64,000 nt of DNA from Furcasterigmium furcatum (lineage: Eukaryota > Ascomycota > Sordariomycetes > Glomerellales > Plectosphaerellaceae): positions 2,544,961-2,608,960 of the forward strand of contig BCIA01000006.1 of the NCBI GenBank assembly GCA_001599815.1. Direction: 5' to 3'. Shown in pieces: positions 1 through 11,458 of the stretch; position 1 is the stretch's first letter; each line of letters begins with the position of its first letter. Under the pieces are notes generated by a model, which saw nothing but the letters and a program-made list of their open reading frames with translations, had not been told where the DNA came from and did no database searches. Position numbers and translations under genes: made by a program.

Positions 1-51
1 CCGACGAGCTTGTCGACGGCGCAGAAGCAGAAGCTGAGGGAGATTCTGTAA
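1..51 (+). CDS. possible 3' end of a gene entering from the left
   Basis: The first 51 bases read as sixteen open codons followed by TAA, giving a Lys/Gln/Leu-rich tail (ending KLREIL). The amphipathic, basic composition is compatible with the C terminus of a real protein that starts outside the window. No family can be named from sixteen residues, and an open frame this short can arise by chance. Confidence 0.35.
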   Translation, partial: PTSLSTAQKQKLREIL

Positions 52-1952
52 TACGGAGGACACATAATGGGTGTGGCTTGCTGATTTTGTTTTCCGGTTT
101 CTTGTCCTCCGGCGGGGAGGCTCTTATGACATGAAAGTCAGCGGTTTTTCGGGGGTAGGCCGGCTGATATGACTAGGCGTTCGGGGATGCAGGCGCAGTT
201 TTTGGCAGACGAATCATTGGTTTCCCTTTGTAAACATCCTCTGCTGGCCTTTCAGGTTCTACCGAGTCCATAGGAAATGAACATTGCTGGACTGCCATGA
301 ATAGAACGAATCAGGAGACGCTCGGCTGAGGCGTGATGCCGGTTGGGGCTCAATAAACGAACACCCTTTGGTATCACTCTATCTTCATTCGCCATTCGCC
401 ATGTGCCATGTGAAATGCTACAAGTCAGGGCACATCTCGGACCATCTACAAGGGACCTGCATGAGGCCAAGGAGTGCGCGGTCACATATTTAGGATGAGG
501 CAATTACGGCGCAGGGACATCGGCCAGAAACGAAAGCCGGGAGAATCGGATTTTCTCGCCGTGTCGACAGCCGATGCGGCCGTCCGGCCAAAGATCGGCT
601 CCGGGGGGCCTGATGCGGCCTTTTTGTCGCGCATGGGCGGCCGCAAGGCGGAAGAGGCAACCGATGGGGAAAATGCGCGACATGGCGCAGCTGGAGGCCG
701 AGGATGCAGGTGAGCGGATGAAGTCGAAAACGCGTGAGACGAGGCATTTGATGAGGAGGAGGAAGCAGAAGAGAATAGGCGGAAGATATTCGTCGGAGAA
801 GAGCTGGAGATATCCTTGTCCTTGCTCATGCCACAGCCAGGGCATCATCCGGGGAGGCTGCGCTGGCTTGGTAGCATGCAGCTGCAATGGCAAACTCTCT
901 GCTGTCAGTGCCGTCGAGTGAAACCAGTGCTGGTGCCGCATCGCACGACACGTTGGTGGTGATTTGTCGTGATACCGTGGGACAAAACGGACTGACGGAG
1001 CACTCGTGCGTCGCAGATGGACTGGACTGACGGTAGAGGCGGCGAGAGGTGTGGTGATGGAGGGGCAATAGGACAGAGAAGGGGACAAGCCCCACGCACC
1101 ATGACGACATGCGGACAGGGATGTGAGCTGCAGCTCGCGGGCAACGGCGGGGTACGGCCAATTGAGGGGTTAAGCGGGCGTTTTGGGCGTGTTGCGGCGC
1201 GTCGAACAGCACATGCTTACGGCGCCGGGGGAGGCTCTGGCGTGCATCGAAAACCATGGATGGCGTCTGCGTGTGTCTGACTGAGAAACATGGCGGGAGA
1301 AACGTTGGAGAGGGTGGTGGTGGTGATTCGTCGAACGGAGCGGCAATGGTAGCAGGAACGAATGCCTAGGGGAAGGTCCAGGAAAAGAACCAGAGAATCA
1401 TTCGACGTGGAAAGCCAACAGGGTGATGCCTAGGTTTGTAGGTACGTAGAAATAACTAAGTCGAGGCCTCGCCCGGGTCGAGATCCCGCGTTAAATTGTC
1501 TTAGATCCCGGTATCGATTGGGAAGGCTCCACGCCCTCGCAGCTTCCTCCGTAAGTGCAACTGCCCATCTCCCGTCTTAGGTCCCAACCCATCGTTTCGT
1601 TTCGTTCCGGCCAGCCAGCTCCCTCCCCCCTCCACCTCTCAGATTCCTTGGACAGCCAGCCTCGACTCTTCCCGAGGATCAATCGGACATTAGTACGCGG
1701 CCAATTCCAACTTCTTCCCACTTTTACGCTTCCCCTTCCTTTTTTTTCTCCAGACCAAGCCTTTCCTCCTTGACCTGGTTCGTCGCTCCCACTCCCATTG
1801 CTCCATCCAGGTACCCTGACAACGCCGGTGGTGGAATGCCAGTCAAGTAAATAAGGCGCTGACCTACCTACGACCACCAGGAACACCACGATCCCCCTCT
1901 ATCGAGCAACAGACAACACACTTAGGTTGATACCCATTACCAAACCGCCAAT
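52..1952. other. 1.9-kb intergenic region, no supported gene
   Basis: Several overlapping open frames lie around 250-1260 on both strands. They are rich in Arg, Ser and Pro, lack recognisable domains, and have no splice signals that would extend them. The CT-rich stretch at about 1560-1800 looks like the promoter and 5' UTR of the phosphatase gene that starts at 1953. Confidence 0.5.
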
Positions 1953-2746
1953 ATGCCTCAGGTGCGCTCCTCCTCTTCGAGATCACTCCTTCCTTGTCCA
2001 CTAACGGCAATGCGCAGATCACCACCCTCCTCTTCGACTGCGACAACACGCTCGTCCTCTCCGAGGAGCTCGCCTTCGAGGCCTGCGCCGAGCTCATCAA
2101 CGAGATCTGCGAGAAGCGCGGCCTCACCCAGCGCTTCACCGGCGAGACCCTCATCAAGGAGTTCGTCGGCCAGAACTTCCGCGGCATGATGCTCTCCCTC
2201 CAGAAGCTCTACAACTTCGAGATGACGTCCGACGAGCTCGAGTCCTACGTCACCCGCGAGGAGGACGCCGTCATCGCCAAGCTCAAGGCCCTTCTCCAGC
2301 CCTGCCCCGGCGTCGACGACCAGCTCGAGCGCCTCCAGGCCGAGGGCAAGTACAAGCTCTCCGTCGTCTCCTCCAGCGCCAAGCGCCGCGTCTGGGCCTC
2401 CGTCGTCAAGGTCAACCAGGACCGCTTCTTCAAGGAGGAGGAGGTCTTCTCCGCCGCGACTTCTCTGCCCGTCCCTACCTCCAAGCCCGACCCCGCCATC
2501 TACCTGCACGCTCTCGAGAAGCTCGGCGTGACCGCGGCCGAGTCCGTTGCCATTGAGGACTCCAAGAGCGGTACCCTGTCCGGAACCCGTGCCGGCATCA
2601 AGGTCATTGGCTACGTCGGCCCCTACCCCGAGGACAGGCAGGCCGAGATGGAGCAGGTCCTGCGCGATGCCGGCGCCGTCATCATCATGAAGGAGTGGGA
2701 GGAGTTCCCCGCGGCCCTGGCCAAGATCGAGGCAGGTGAGGTTTGA
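1953..2746 (+). CDS. HAD-superfamily phosphatase
   Basis: This is a soluble phosphatase of the haloacid dehalogenase superfamily, probably acting on a small phosphorylated metabolite. Exons are 1953-1961 and 2018-2746, giving 245 residues. The first exon holds only three codons (MPQ); the 56-bp intron has a GTGCGC donor, a CTAAC branch site and a CAG acceptor. This start is chosen because it places the catalytic motif DxDNT (D10, D12) at the usual distance from the N terminus. Residues TSKPDP near 163-168 supply the motif III lysine, and EDSKSG supplies the motif IV acid. A helical cap lies between motifs I and II. The gene converges with RIT1, 215 bp away. The exact substrate is not evident; sugar phosphatases of the 2-deoxyglucose-6-phosphatase type are the nearest idea. 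Confidence 0.85.
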
Positions 2747-2961
2747 CTAGCCGGCCGAAAGCCGAAGCCGTCGCTGTGAAGGGGGGGAGCAAGCAGGTGG
2801 TCTGGGAGTCGAATCATGCGCAGCTTGAAGCGAGGAGTTCAGGTTCACACAGAGGAGGGCGCATCGACTGGGAATACGACATGCGGAACGGAGCAAAGCA
2901 TCGCGTAGACTTGGGCATGAGTCTTAGCGGCCTCGGAGGGGCCTTAACCCCAACCCTCTGA

Positions 2962-4664
2962 TTATTTCCTATAGTCCATCAAGAAACTATTAACGCTCTG
3001 GAGTGAGGCGCGTCCGGGATTGGCCTCCGGGTACGCCGTCATGAAGCTGCCTAGCCGCACCTTGACCATGTCTTTGTTGAATAGTGTCCTGGCGTTGGCA
3101 GCACGGTACGTGCCGTCGTTGTCGAAGCACCAGATGGAGATGGCCAGTGCAACGGCCACGGACACGTCTCTGCCTGACTCACATGCCACGACAATCTGTG
3201 TGCCGTCTTCGACTCTGCCGTCCTCTGCAATACGGCCAGCGAAGAATTGGGATGCGAAGGCGGAAATCTCCGGCAACGCAGTCCGCAGATTTCGGCTGGC
3301 GATCTTATGCCGGCCCAGCCCGATCTGCATCTCCGTCGGCGACTTCCTCCACGTTTCGAGAGGCGTGACCTCCGAGAGAAGTGACACCCTGCCATACCTC
3401 CCAGAATTCCCCTGGGACGCAGCCAAGGACGCCATCTGCCCAAGCGTGCACACCCCCAAACCAGGAGCAACGACTTTGACATCGACCTCCTTGCCATTTC
3501 CTTGGAGGGCGTCGAGCCGGCTCTGCTCGACGATTCGAGTCACGACCTCTGGCAGGTCCCCCTCATCTGTCGCCAGCAGCTCTTCGGCGTGCGCCCACCA
3601 CACCTCGGCCGTGAGCCCGAAGGCCCAGTTCTCGGTATCGTCCCCCGCCCCCTGGACGTAGACGTACCCCCTGCCCTCGCCGCCGGTGCTCAGCTCCCCG
3701 CCCGCGACGCGGCGAGAGGCGGTACAGCATATCACGGGGTGGAAGTCTTCGAAGATGACATCTGCGCCGCCGGCTTCGAGGAAGGGGGAGAGGTCCGTGT
3801 CCGGGGTTACCCAGAAGGGGCGGAGGGGTTTGGAGAGCTTGGCCTGCCAGGAGGGGACGTCGAGGTTGAGGGCCTTCAGGGAGGAGAGGAACTGCGGGAG
3901 CAGGGCGGAGATTTGGGCGTGTTCGGAGGGAGAGACGACCTGGGGAGGCGTGAACAGGTCGTGGTTGGGGGTGGCGGGAAGTGAGGGGAAGAGGAGGCGG
4001 TTGAGGACGGAGCACCAGATTGGGATCGTCTTGCTGAGGGCGTCAGGCATGCCTGGGCTGTGTTAGTATGCTGTCTGATGAAGGGGGACAGGGGGCTTAC
4101 GCTTTCCGCGGCGGGTTGAGTCGACGATGATACAGCTGGGGAGGTCAGCCCTGAAAATGGGGACACGGGAGTAAGCGAGAGCGGTGCTCACCCATCGGAT
4201 TTACCAATAACTTCGAGCAGCTGCAGATTGAGCCTCCGCGTACTGAACTTCCAGGCATTGTCATGGCCGTCCGTGGACTTGAAGTAGGCGCTGGCCCCCT
4301 TTTCGGAGGGCCGGACATACCAGCTGCCACAGCGCTCGTTGGCGACGAGGGGGCGGCGTGGTCTTTTATTTTCGGATGCAGTCCGGGGTTGTTGTGAAGT
4401 CGGTCTTAATGAGAGATTACTGAAATTGGACTCTGAGGGGTCCTCTCCGTCTGCATCGGTCCCGGCCTCGACATCGTCATGCTCCTTGCCAGCCAGTGCT
4501 TTCCCTACCTGACGGACGAACTCGGCATCGTGGAGAATAGAGCGTAGTCGGTTAGAGATGGAGAGATTGGAGCGCTTGAGGTCGGTCAGCAGGTGGGAGA
4601 GATTGGGCTGCTCCGAGGCCGACGGGAAGACCAAATCTGAGAGCGAAGGCTGAGTTGTGGCCAT
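2962..4664 (-). CDS. RIT1: tRNA A64-2'-O-ribosylphosphate transferase (Rit1)
   Basis: Rit1 adds a phosphoribosyl group to A64 of initiator tRNA-Met, which keeps it out of the elongation cycle in fungi and plants. Exons are 4664-4192, 4135-4101 (only 35 nt) and 4052-2962; all junctions keep phase and give 532 residues. The family signature spans the two introns: CIIVDSTRRGKR leads into MPDALSKTIPIWC, then VLNRLLFP. Near the C terminus, CESGRDVS matches the CxxGxxxS phosphatase-like loop of the Rit1 C-terminal (DUSP-like) domain. The length fits fungal Rit1. Intron 2 has a CATACTAACACAG branch-acceptor region. The neighbours suggest no operon; the gene converges on the phosphatase. Confidence 0.92.
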
Positions 4665-6475
4665 TTGCGGCGGGGCTCGGGACTGGCGCAGCGATGACGA
4701 GTTGCGAGATGTTAGCGGTCCATGGAACCGTAAGCTGAGAATAGAGCACGGCCGAGTGTGAGAGCCTCGGATTTAAGATGTCTGGTAATTGGGTATTGAA
4801 CGTTTGTTCTTCAGCTCTGACTGGATGTTGAAGTTTCTCATCGCAGGATCCATTTCTTGTACAGTGTAACCTTGGGACAATTTGTGGCGGTATGTTGGCC
4901 TCTAGCACTGTGCTCCTGCCGTGAGGTCACTCGATGAAAATGCCGATCCGAATGGATCTGGGGAGTCGGATTAAGCTCTGGTAGCCCAGGCACAGAGGGC
5001 ACACTCATCTTAAACACCGACCTGAATCACTTGCTGGCTTTTCCGGATGTGCACAAGCGGCTGTGTCAAGACAAACTCCATCACGTTTTCGTCACCGGTC
5101 GGTTGGTCGGTCACTCCAGCAGAGAGAGGATCAACGCGCTTCGCCGCGCTCGCATCTGAAGGAATCATCGCCGTTTGCCGTATCGGCATGTAAGACCAGA
5201 AGCGCGTTGGATCGACGTCACGCCTGGCACACTCTCGTCAAGAGATTTGCCAAACGCCAAGTCGCCTGTTGTGCTTACGCTGTACAAGTACGGTGCATGC
5301 GCGTATACTGACTGACTCCGGCTGGTTTCATGAACTGGCTCGCTTGCTATCTCCGGGGGGCAACAAGCAAGCAAGCAAAGCAGGGATCACGGAGCCGCAG
5401 AGGGAAGAAGGGGGTCAGGTCAAGCAAGGGTCGGCATTCGGGGTCGCGACGACGACGGGGCGACGGCGACGGGGTACGAGTGGCCCGGCCTGGTATGGTA
5501 TGATAATGCGATGCGGCTGAGTCGGTCCCAAGGAGAGAGAGAGAGAGCCTGAGAGCCCACGGGCAGAGGAGAGGAGCCCAAAACAATCATGGCGCAGTCG
5601 ACACTGCCGTTCGTCGAGTGCGGTTGGCGCCGTCGCCTCTCCGACCCGCGGGCCAATGACGACGACTGCAACGCGTCTCTGCGGTCCTGTCGCAGTCTGC
5701 AGCGAGTCGATCCGAGTCCCAGCTTCGTCTCCAGGCAGCGGCAACCAGTGCCTCAGCCACGGCCACGGCTCCTGGTGGTGGAGGCGGGACTGGGGACCGG
5801 GCAGATTTCAGGTTCGGCGGGCTGTCAGCACCCAAGAGAATGACCTCAGGGATCCATGTCGGAGGAGCCTAGTAGCTGAGCAGCGGCCGAGCATTGGATC
5901 CATTCAGCGACTGCCTCCTTTTCTTCTTAGGTACATTAGTCCCTACCTACTCTACTGCTGACGCCAGCCCGCCTCGTAATTTAACCTCCGCGACTGCTGT
6001 CGACCTGCGCATCGGATTGATCCTCGCTTTTTCTTTCTTTCCTCCCACGACCTACTCCCCCGGACACGAACGATCTCACGAACCACCTCTCTCTTCTTCT
6101 CTTCGCCACCAAATAGACTTATCGTCATTCGCTTTTCCGCGTCAGGCGTGCGACCCTCGGGCTACCTAGTGATTTGTTTGCTTGTTTCCCTCTCCTCGGC
6201 CCGTCGCGACTAGCAACCACCCCAAGACGTCACATTTGGTAGTTCGAAGCTCTGCGAACACCCGGTCCCCCACCTATTTTTAGCACCGGACCTTTAGCAG
6301 CAGCACAGCAACAACAACGACGGCCGAGCGACCGAGCAGCGAGCCACCAAACCCGCTGAAGAAAAGCCTTGACGATACCCTCGGAGCCTGACCGGCACAC
6401 CTTCGCGACCGCGTCCCCCGATTCGAGCTCCCCGTGCACGCATCGCATCGCATCGCACCGCGGAGCCTCGCAGCC
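4665..6475. promoter_or_regulatory. 1.8-kb divergent intergenic region between RIT1 and the MARVEL gene
   Basis: I see no supported gene. Short frames at 5063-5961 have no domain. The region contains a purine run of GA repeats near 5540-5555. From about 5930 to 6470 there is a CT-rich tract with TACCTACCTACTC-like sequence, followed by CA- and GC-rich sequence leading to the ATG at 6476. This looks like a long 5' UTR and promoter. No operator could be assigned. Confidence 0.4.
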
Positions 6476-7505
6476 ATGTTCGACAATTTCGAATTCAACC
6501 CAGACCTGGTCCCCAAGCTCAAGCTCGGAGTCCACGCCGTCCAGATCGTCCTCGGCCTCGTCATCTGGTGTCTTGAGATTTCCGTCTTCACCGGCTCAAC
6601 GGCCAGAATCACCGGCAACAATGGCTGGGTATTCGGAGTGGTATGTTTACGGCCGCAGCCTGCTCCCGCTCGTCCCTCTCGCAGACCGCGCAATTGGCTA
6701 ACTTCGGCGCGCAGTGTTTTCTGAGCATCCCAGCCTGGGTCTACCTCATCTGCACACCACGATTCCCCCGGACGCGCAAGTTCGCCGAACCTCATGTCAT
6801 GCTCACCGTCGACGCCGTATTCTGCGTCATCTGGCTGTCCGCCTTCGCCGCCCAGGCCGCCTACAACACCGCCGGCCACTGCGGTGACAGGTGCTCACCG
6901 AGCAGCGCCATCGTCGGTCTCGGTGTTTTGATGTGGTAAGTTTATGGGAATCGAATTGAGTTGATGCCGTTCACGGGGCGATGCATACTGACGAGCCGCT
7001 TCGCAGGTTCCTCTGGATCGGCAGCGCCGCTGTGAGCATCTACACCCTGCGCCACTACCGCTTCCACGGCGAGCTGCCTGGCTACGACAAGCAGCGCATC
7101 CGCAACAACGACATCGACCCCGATAAGGCCGCCTTCTCCATGGCACCCCAGGATGAGGAAGCATATGCTCCCGTCCAGATGGAGGACCACCCCGGAGACA
7201 ACTCCGCCTATGGAAGTGGCGGTGCTGGCGGCGGCGGCGTATTCAGCGACAACCCCTACCGTGCCGGCGGCGCGGGCGGTGGCGGCGGCTACGGAGAGGA
7301 CGATGACCCCAACCGCTACGGCAGCCTGCCCTCGCGTCACAACGCCATGTTCGATTCCGAGACCGAATACAACTCTCAGCAGCCTTCAATGGGCCCCGCG
7401 AGACAGCCCAGCCCCTACGCCGCGCCTGCTGTCCAGGACGACCCCTTCGATGACCCCTCTCCCGCCCAGTTCCCCCCGGCCAACTACGACCGCACCGTGA
7501 GGTGA
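6476..7505 (+). CDS. MARVEL-domain four-helix membrane protein
   Basis: This is a predicted membrane protein of the MARVEL type, a family linked to membrane apposition and cell-surface organisation. Exons are 6476-6640, 6715-6935 and 7007-7505, giving 294 residues. Both introns carry consensus donors (GTATGT, GTAAGT), and the first has a CTAAC branch site. Four hydrophobic segments lie at about residues 18-40, 55-72, 85-110 and 120-142, with a conserved-looking GHCGDRC loop before the fourth. The C-terminal half is hydrophilic and disordered, with a Gly-rich stretch around residues 205-230 and several Tyr, Pro and Gln residues, so it is probably cytoplasmic. Exact function is unknown. Confidence 0.85.
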
Positions 7506-7999
7506 GATGCTCGCCACACGGAGATAGACAGGGTAGCATCGACGGAGCACATAAACGGCCGGCACACAAGGCGACGACCCTCGCCCGCCCACCTACGCCC
7601 GACCACACCAGGCCCGAGCGGGTGCGCCGCAAGCTGCGCGGGAAGCGGAACGGCATTGACCAATACGACGCATGTTCGATAGGTAGTGTTTCCGGGAAGG
7701 GTCTCGGTTTTCCGGCGTTGGAGGCGTCATCCGTAACACTGCAGCGGCACCGGGGGTCACAGTAGTCTCACGCAGATACCAGGGGTTACGCTTTATTTAT
7801 TTTTTTCCCGTTCCTCAAGACAGCACCACACGCATGGCGTGCGTTTTGTAGTACTATGGCGAATCATCCATTTTTCCTGACCAAGACGAGAATTCGTGCC
7901 CCCTTTCGGTGATTTCCACGTGATGCGATGTAGTGTGATTGTTGACCCAAACGCCAGGCTCCTCGAAAGATGTGATGCTAAACTGTCAGAGGCGGGCGG
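7506..7999. other. convergent intergenic region
   Basis: This is a 494-bp spacer between two convergent genes. It contains a T-rich run around 7790-7810 suitable for 3' processing of the MARVEL transcript. No gene is seen. Confidence 0.4.
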
Positions 8000-8789
8000 T
8001 CATGCCTCGGCCCTCCACTTCTTAACCCGCCGCCGAATGTCCGCGGCCGTCTGCTGCATCGGGTTCAGCTTGCGGTCCCACGCCATGGCGTCGTAGTTCT
8101 CCCCGTGCCGCGCGACCAGCCGCTCCAGCCACTCGACCTCCTGCTCGCTCTGGTGTCTGGGCTTCTTCTCCTCGGGCCTCGCGGCCTCCTCCTCCAGCAG
8201 GCGCAGGACCTCGGGCTTGTCCTCTTCGTTCTCCTCGACGCCGCCCCACTCCTCGCCGTCCTCGTCCTCGTCGCCCGAGGAGTCCGAGTCGAACTCCCGC
8301 AGCGGGTCGTTGAGCGGGTTGTGCTTGGGCTTCCTGCCCGATGCGCCGTCGAGGTGGATCTTGATGATCTTGCCCGAGGCGTCGCGCTCGACGCGGGCGG
8401 AGGAGACGACGGCCTTGTCGAGCGGCTCGATGGCCAGGGGGTCGCGGCGGCGGGTGGTGGGCTTGCCCTGGACGGCGGCCTTGACGGACTTTTCGACGCC
8501 GCCGGAGGGGGCCTTGAGGCGGGAGGTGAGGCCGAGGCGGCGGTAGTTCTGGGTGAGGGTTTCCTTCTTGTCCCTGAGGAGGATGTCAGCAGGGGTGATA
8601 CGGCATGCGGCGGCGCGTGTCTGCGCGGTGGTGCTCGAGACAGGCCGGGCGAGGGGGCAGGTGGCGGGCGTACCAGTTCTGAGCGATGATGGTGTTGCCG
8701 CGCGGGTTGAGGGGCTTCTTGAGCTTGTTTGACTGCCGGATCTTGGCCTTCGAGGAGCGCCTCTTCTTGTTCTGGAGCGTGCGACCCAT
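8000..8789 (-). CDS. NOP16: ribosome biogenesis protein Nop16
   Basis: Nop16 is a nucleolar factor of the 60S pre-ribosome. Exons are 8789-8674 and 8573-8000, giving 229 residues. The start is fixed by the family N terminus MGRTLQNKKRR, a short basic motif. The 100-bp intron splits a Trp codon and restores WDKKETLTQNYRRLGL, the other hallmark of the family. The middle has an acidic Ser/Asp/Glu stretch (DSDSSGDEDED). The C terminus (EVEWLERLVARHG, then LNPMQQT and IRRRVKKW) is the conserved Nop16 tail. The length is normal for the family. Confidence 0.95.
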
Positions 8790-9599
8790 TGCGACGGCTG
8801 GGACTGGGGAATTGGGAGAGGATGTTGGGTGGTGGTGGCGCTGGTCACTTTTGGCGACGAACTCGTCGATGCAGTCCCTCCAGAATTTCTCAGATTTTTG
8901 TCTTATCTTATCGGGGTGGCTTATCGGACAGTTTCGGTGAGCCACACCGAATTGCCCACGTCGGTCGAGACTCACCGAGCTAGGAGACAACGGGCGTAAG
9001 ACAACTACACTATCCCACGTTGAACGAGTGAATCTAAATAGTAGAAATTCCTCAAATTTCTCAGAAAAGTTATTTAACCTTGGTTCACTTCCTTTTGTAG
9101 AGGCGGACAAATTGCTCGGTGTACTTACGGGTCTCAACGACGATAGCTTAGCAGTGGTCTACCGTCGCTCCCTAGACTCTGATATCCAGAGTGGCTTATA
9201 AAGAGATTTAGTACCTATTTGGTTTTATTAACATGTGTTATCTCGAGCGCTTTTGGTTACATCCATGTCGGCGGCTCAGGCAGATGGTAAAACCGCTCGA
9301 TGATCTAGATACACCACCTATCGAGGCTGGACATCCCGGCGGCTTTGATCGTCGACTTGGGCGCCGAAGTATACAGCGACAGATGGACGAGTGTATTTAC
9401 AACGGAGCGTGCCAAGAACTATATCCTTTGGATCTCTTCCGTGTCGAAACTCCAATCGCCGGGCGAGATAGGCCGCGCTTCTATCTAAGCTCACTCGACC
9501 ACCCCCAGCTTGATCCAGACGTTGTTTTCTATGAACCATCCACCAGTTAGTTCTTCAGACAGGTATGCCTCGCGTCCCGTCCCGTCCCGAAGGAGTCTC
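8790..9599. other. intergenic region of lower GC
   Basis: This is the NOP16 upstream region followed by relatively AT-rich sequence (about 9000-9260). Short frames at 9233-9550 on both strands have no recognisable domain. No transposon ends or terminal repeats could be identified. Confidence 0.35.
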
Positions 9600-10142
9600 C
9601 TAAGGCTTATACACAAACTTGGCGTCGCCGTTCTTCGCATTTCGCCTGTTCAGGTACCAGTACTGGAAGTTGGCGAGAGCGGAGAAGGCCACCGCTAGGC
9701 AAGAAAGTGCCACGGTGACGGTCCAGGCAGTCCGGTAGAGCGGCCTATCATGGACCTGGAAGATCTGCCCGCTCACGATGCCGGAAATGTTCGCGGACAT
9801 GACGTAGGTTGCCATGGTGACGGACCGTTCACCGGCGGTCTTCGTGTTGAGCGCTACCCAGGAACCGTGAATGGGGTCTGATTCGGTGTGACATGGAGCG
9901 TCAGTCCATGATGGTCCCCGTGAGATGCATCGCCAGGGGCTGGCTGGGGCTTACTTACGCCAGTTGAAACTGAATGCTATGATGAGGGTCAGCATGGCAA
10001 ACTTTGCCTGGAAGTTGTCCGAATCGACGATAAGCCTGTTTGTGATCTAGGAGTAGAAGCATGCTTGTCAGTACCCCTTGTCTCTAAAGAGAAGCGTCTC
10101 AGCTGAGTTCACCTGGTAGTATGCGATATACGGAGTTGACAT
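9600..10142 (-). pseudogene. 5'-truncated MFS (anion:cation symporter) remnant
   Basis: Only the last third of a major facilitator transporter is present. Three phase-consistent exons (10142-10113, 10046-9959, 9877-9600) encode 131 residues. These include the SWVALNTKTAGERSVTMA loop and the final helices, with the typical short hydrophilic tail ending in NFQYWYLNRRN. Family members are about 450-550 residues, so roughly 350 residues with the first eight or so helices are missing. No candidate exons are visible upstream to 11.4 kb. The remaining exons carry no stop or frameshift, so the loss may be recent, or a short product may still be made. The sequence resembles allantoate/nicotinate-type (ACS) permeases rather than drug transporters. 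Confidence 0.6.
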
Positions 10143-11458
10143 GGTGTATGGGCATCCATGGATGCCGTCGAGAACTCTAAGTCGATTGATTAACAATCGA
10201 ATGGATCTCCTTGCCTACTATTGAACTATTGACTATGAACAAGTCAAATTACTTAACCCGTTTATTAGAGTGATGCCCATGCGATGATACCCCCACCCAC
10301 TTGTCGAGCACTTGTCGAGCAATGGACAGGCGGCTGCTCATCTGTATTACCTATGGCCATCGCGTGAGTGAGGAAGCAGCACCGTACTGTCATGGTATGG
10401 ACCTTTCTCCCGGGGTCACCCTTCGAGGCTTAAATCTAGTTTCGGAATTCGGTCCAGTTCAGAAGGTCTCCGGTGTATAGTTACTTCGCTAGCGGGGCTT
10501 ATTGGGAGTCTCGGGGCAAGGAAACCGGATTATCTGCTGTTTACCGACACCACATGTACTGCTGGCTGGTCGGATGACGGGCGGACCTACCTTACTTCCT
10601 GCACCTCGTCGTGGAGCTAGGCAACATTAATACAGAGACCGAGAATCTTTAGTCGGAAAAGATGAAGAGAACAGAAAGGCCCGACTGTGTGATGGGTGGT
10701 CGTCTTGGCAACTCCATTTTCTAGCATACATGCTAATGCGACTCTCCCAAGGATGAGTCTTGCAGACAGGAGAACTACCTAGCCTCTGCAGAACACCCGT
10801 GGGACCGGACCATTGACGACGTAGAGGCTTATCCCCTCACTCTTTCCCCTCCATGGGGCAACACTAAGTCTAGTAGTCCTCCCTCCCCACATCGTGGGGT
10901 GTTTCCACCCTAAACCCCAAGGTCCGTGAACGAGCGATGCGGTCTTACCTCGGACCTCTCCAGGGCAGGCCTTGTTTTTTTATTAGCCTTGCCGATGCGT
11001 TCGGATCCCGCTTCTGCTTGAGAGCCTCGAAGCTGCCTCGGTACCCGGGAGGCGGATTTTGATGCTTCTCGAATCCGATGCCGAGTCCCATCAAGGGGGA
11101 ACCGCGGGGGGAACGAGGTCTGCCTGCTGCTCAGTCAAACCTCTTCAATCCCCACTGAGCTCGTGGCGATCACACGCGCCGGCACTCTGCCGGTCAAATA
11201 CCAGTCACCTTCGGCTGGGCAGCGGGGATTCATGTTCCCAGGGCAGGGTATGTACCGGACTCAAGAGATTTACCACCTTGATTCTCCGTACTATCGGAAT
11301 TCATCACCCAGGTTTGAGTATAAAAGCATTGTGCGGACGAGTTGTGACATGAGCTCGTTGATCATGGTCTCGAAACAACTGGAAACAAGCGCTAGGATCT
11401 CTTCCCCCTCGTTCACAAGTCCGGTTCACCAACCCCGTCGCCACAGTCACTGACTACC
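10143..11458. other. 1.3-kb region between the MFS remnant and the GH3 gene
   Basis: No gene is supported. Next to the break in the transporter lie a perfect 16-bp palindrome (10151-10166) and a 7-bp inverted repeat with a 5-nt centre (10182-10200). An 11-bp direct repeat (acttgtcgagc) occurs twice in a row near 10300-10320. The right part is presumed to be the promoter of the GH3 gene. Confidence 0.45.

Noticed and set aside
482..1257. cluster of overlapping open frames on both strands
   Set aside because: Ser/Arg/Pro-rich products in several registers, with no domain and no splice signals; treated as chance frames.
1460..1495. tRNA-like T-arm sequence (gggtcgagatccc)
   Set aside because: No A box, D-arm or acceptor stem could be placed upstream at the right distance, so a tRNA gene is not supported.
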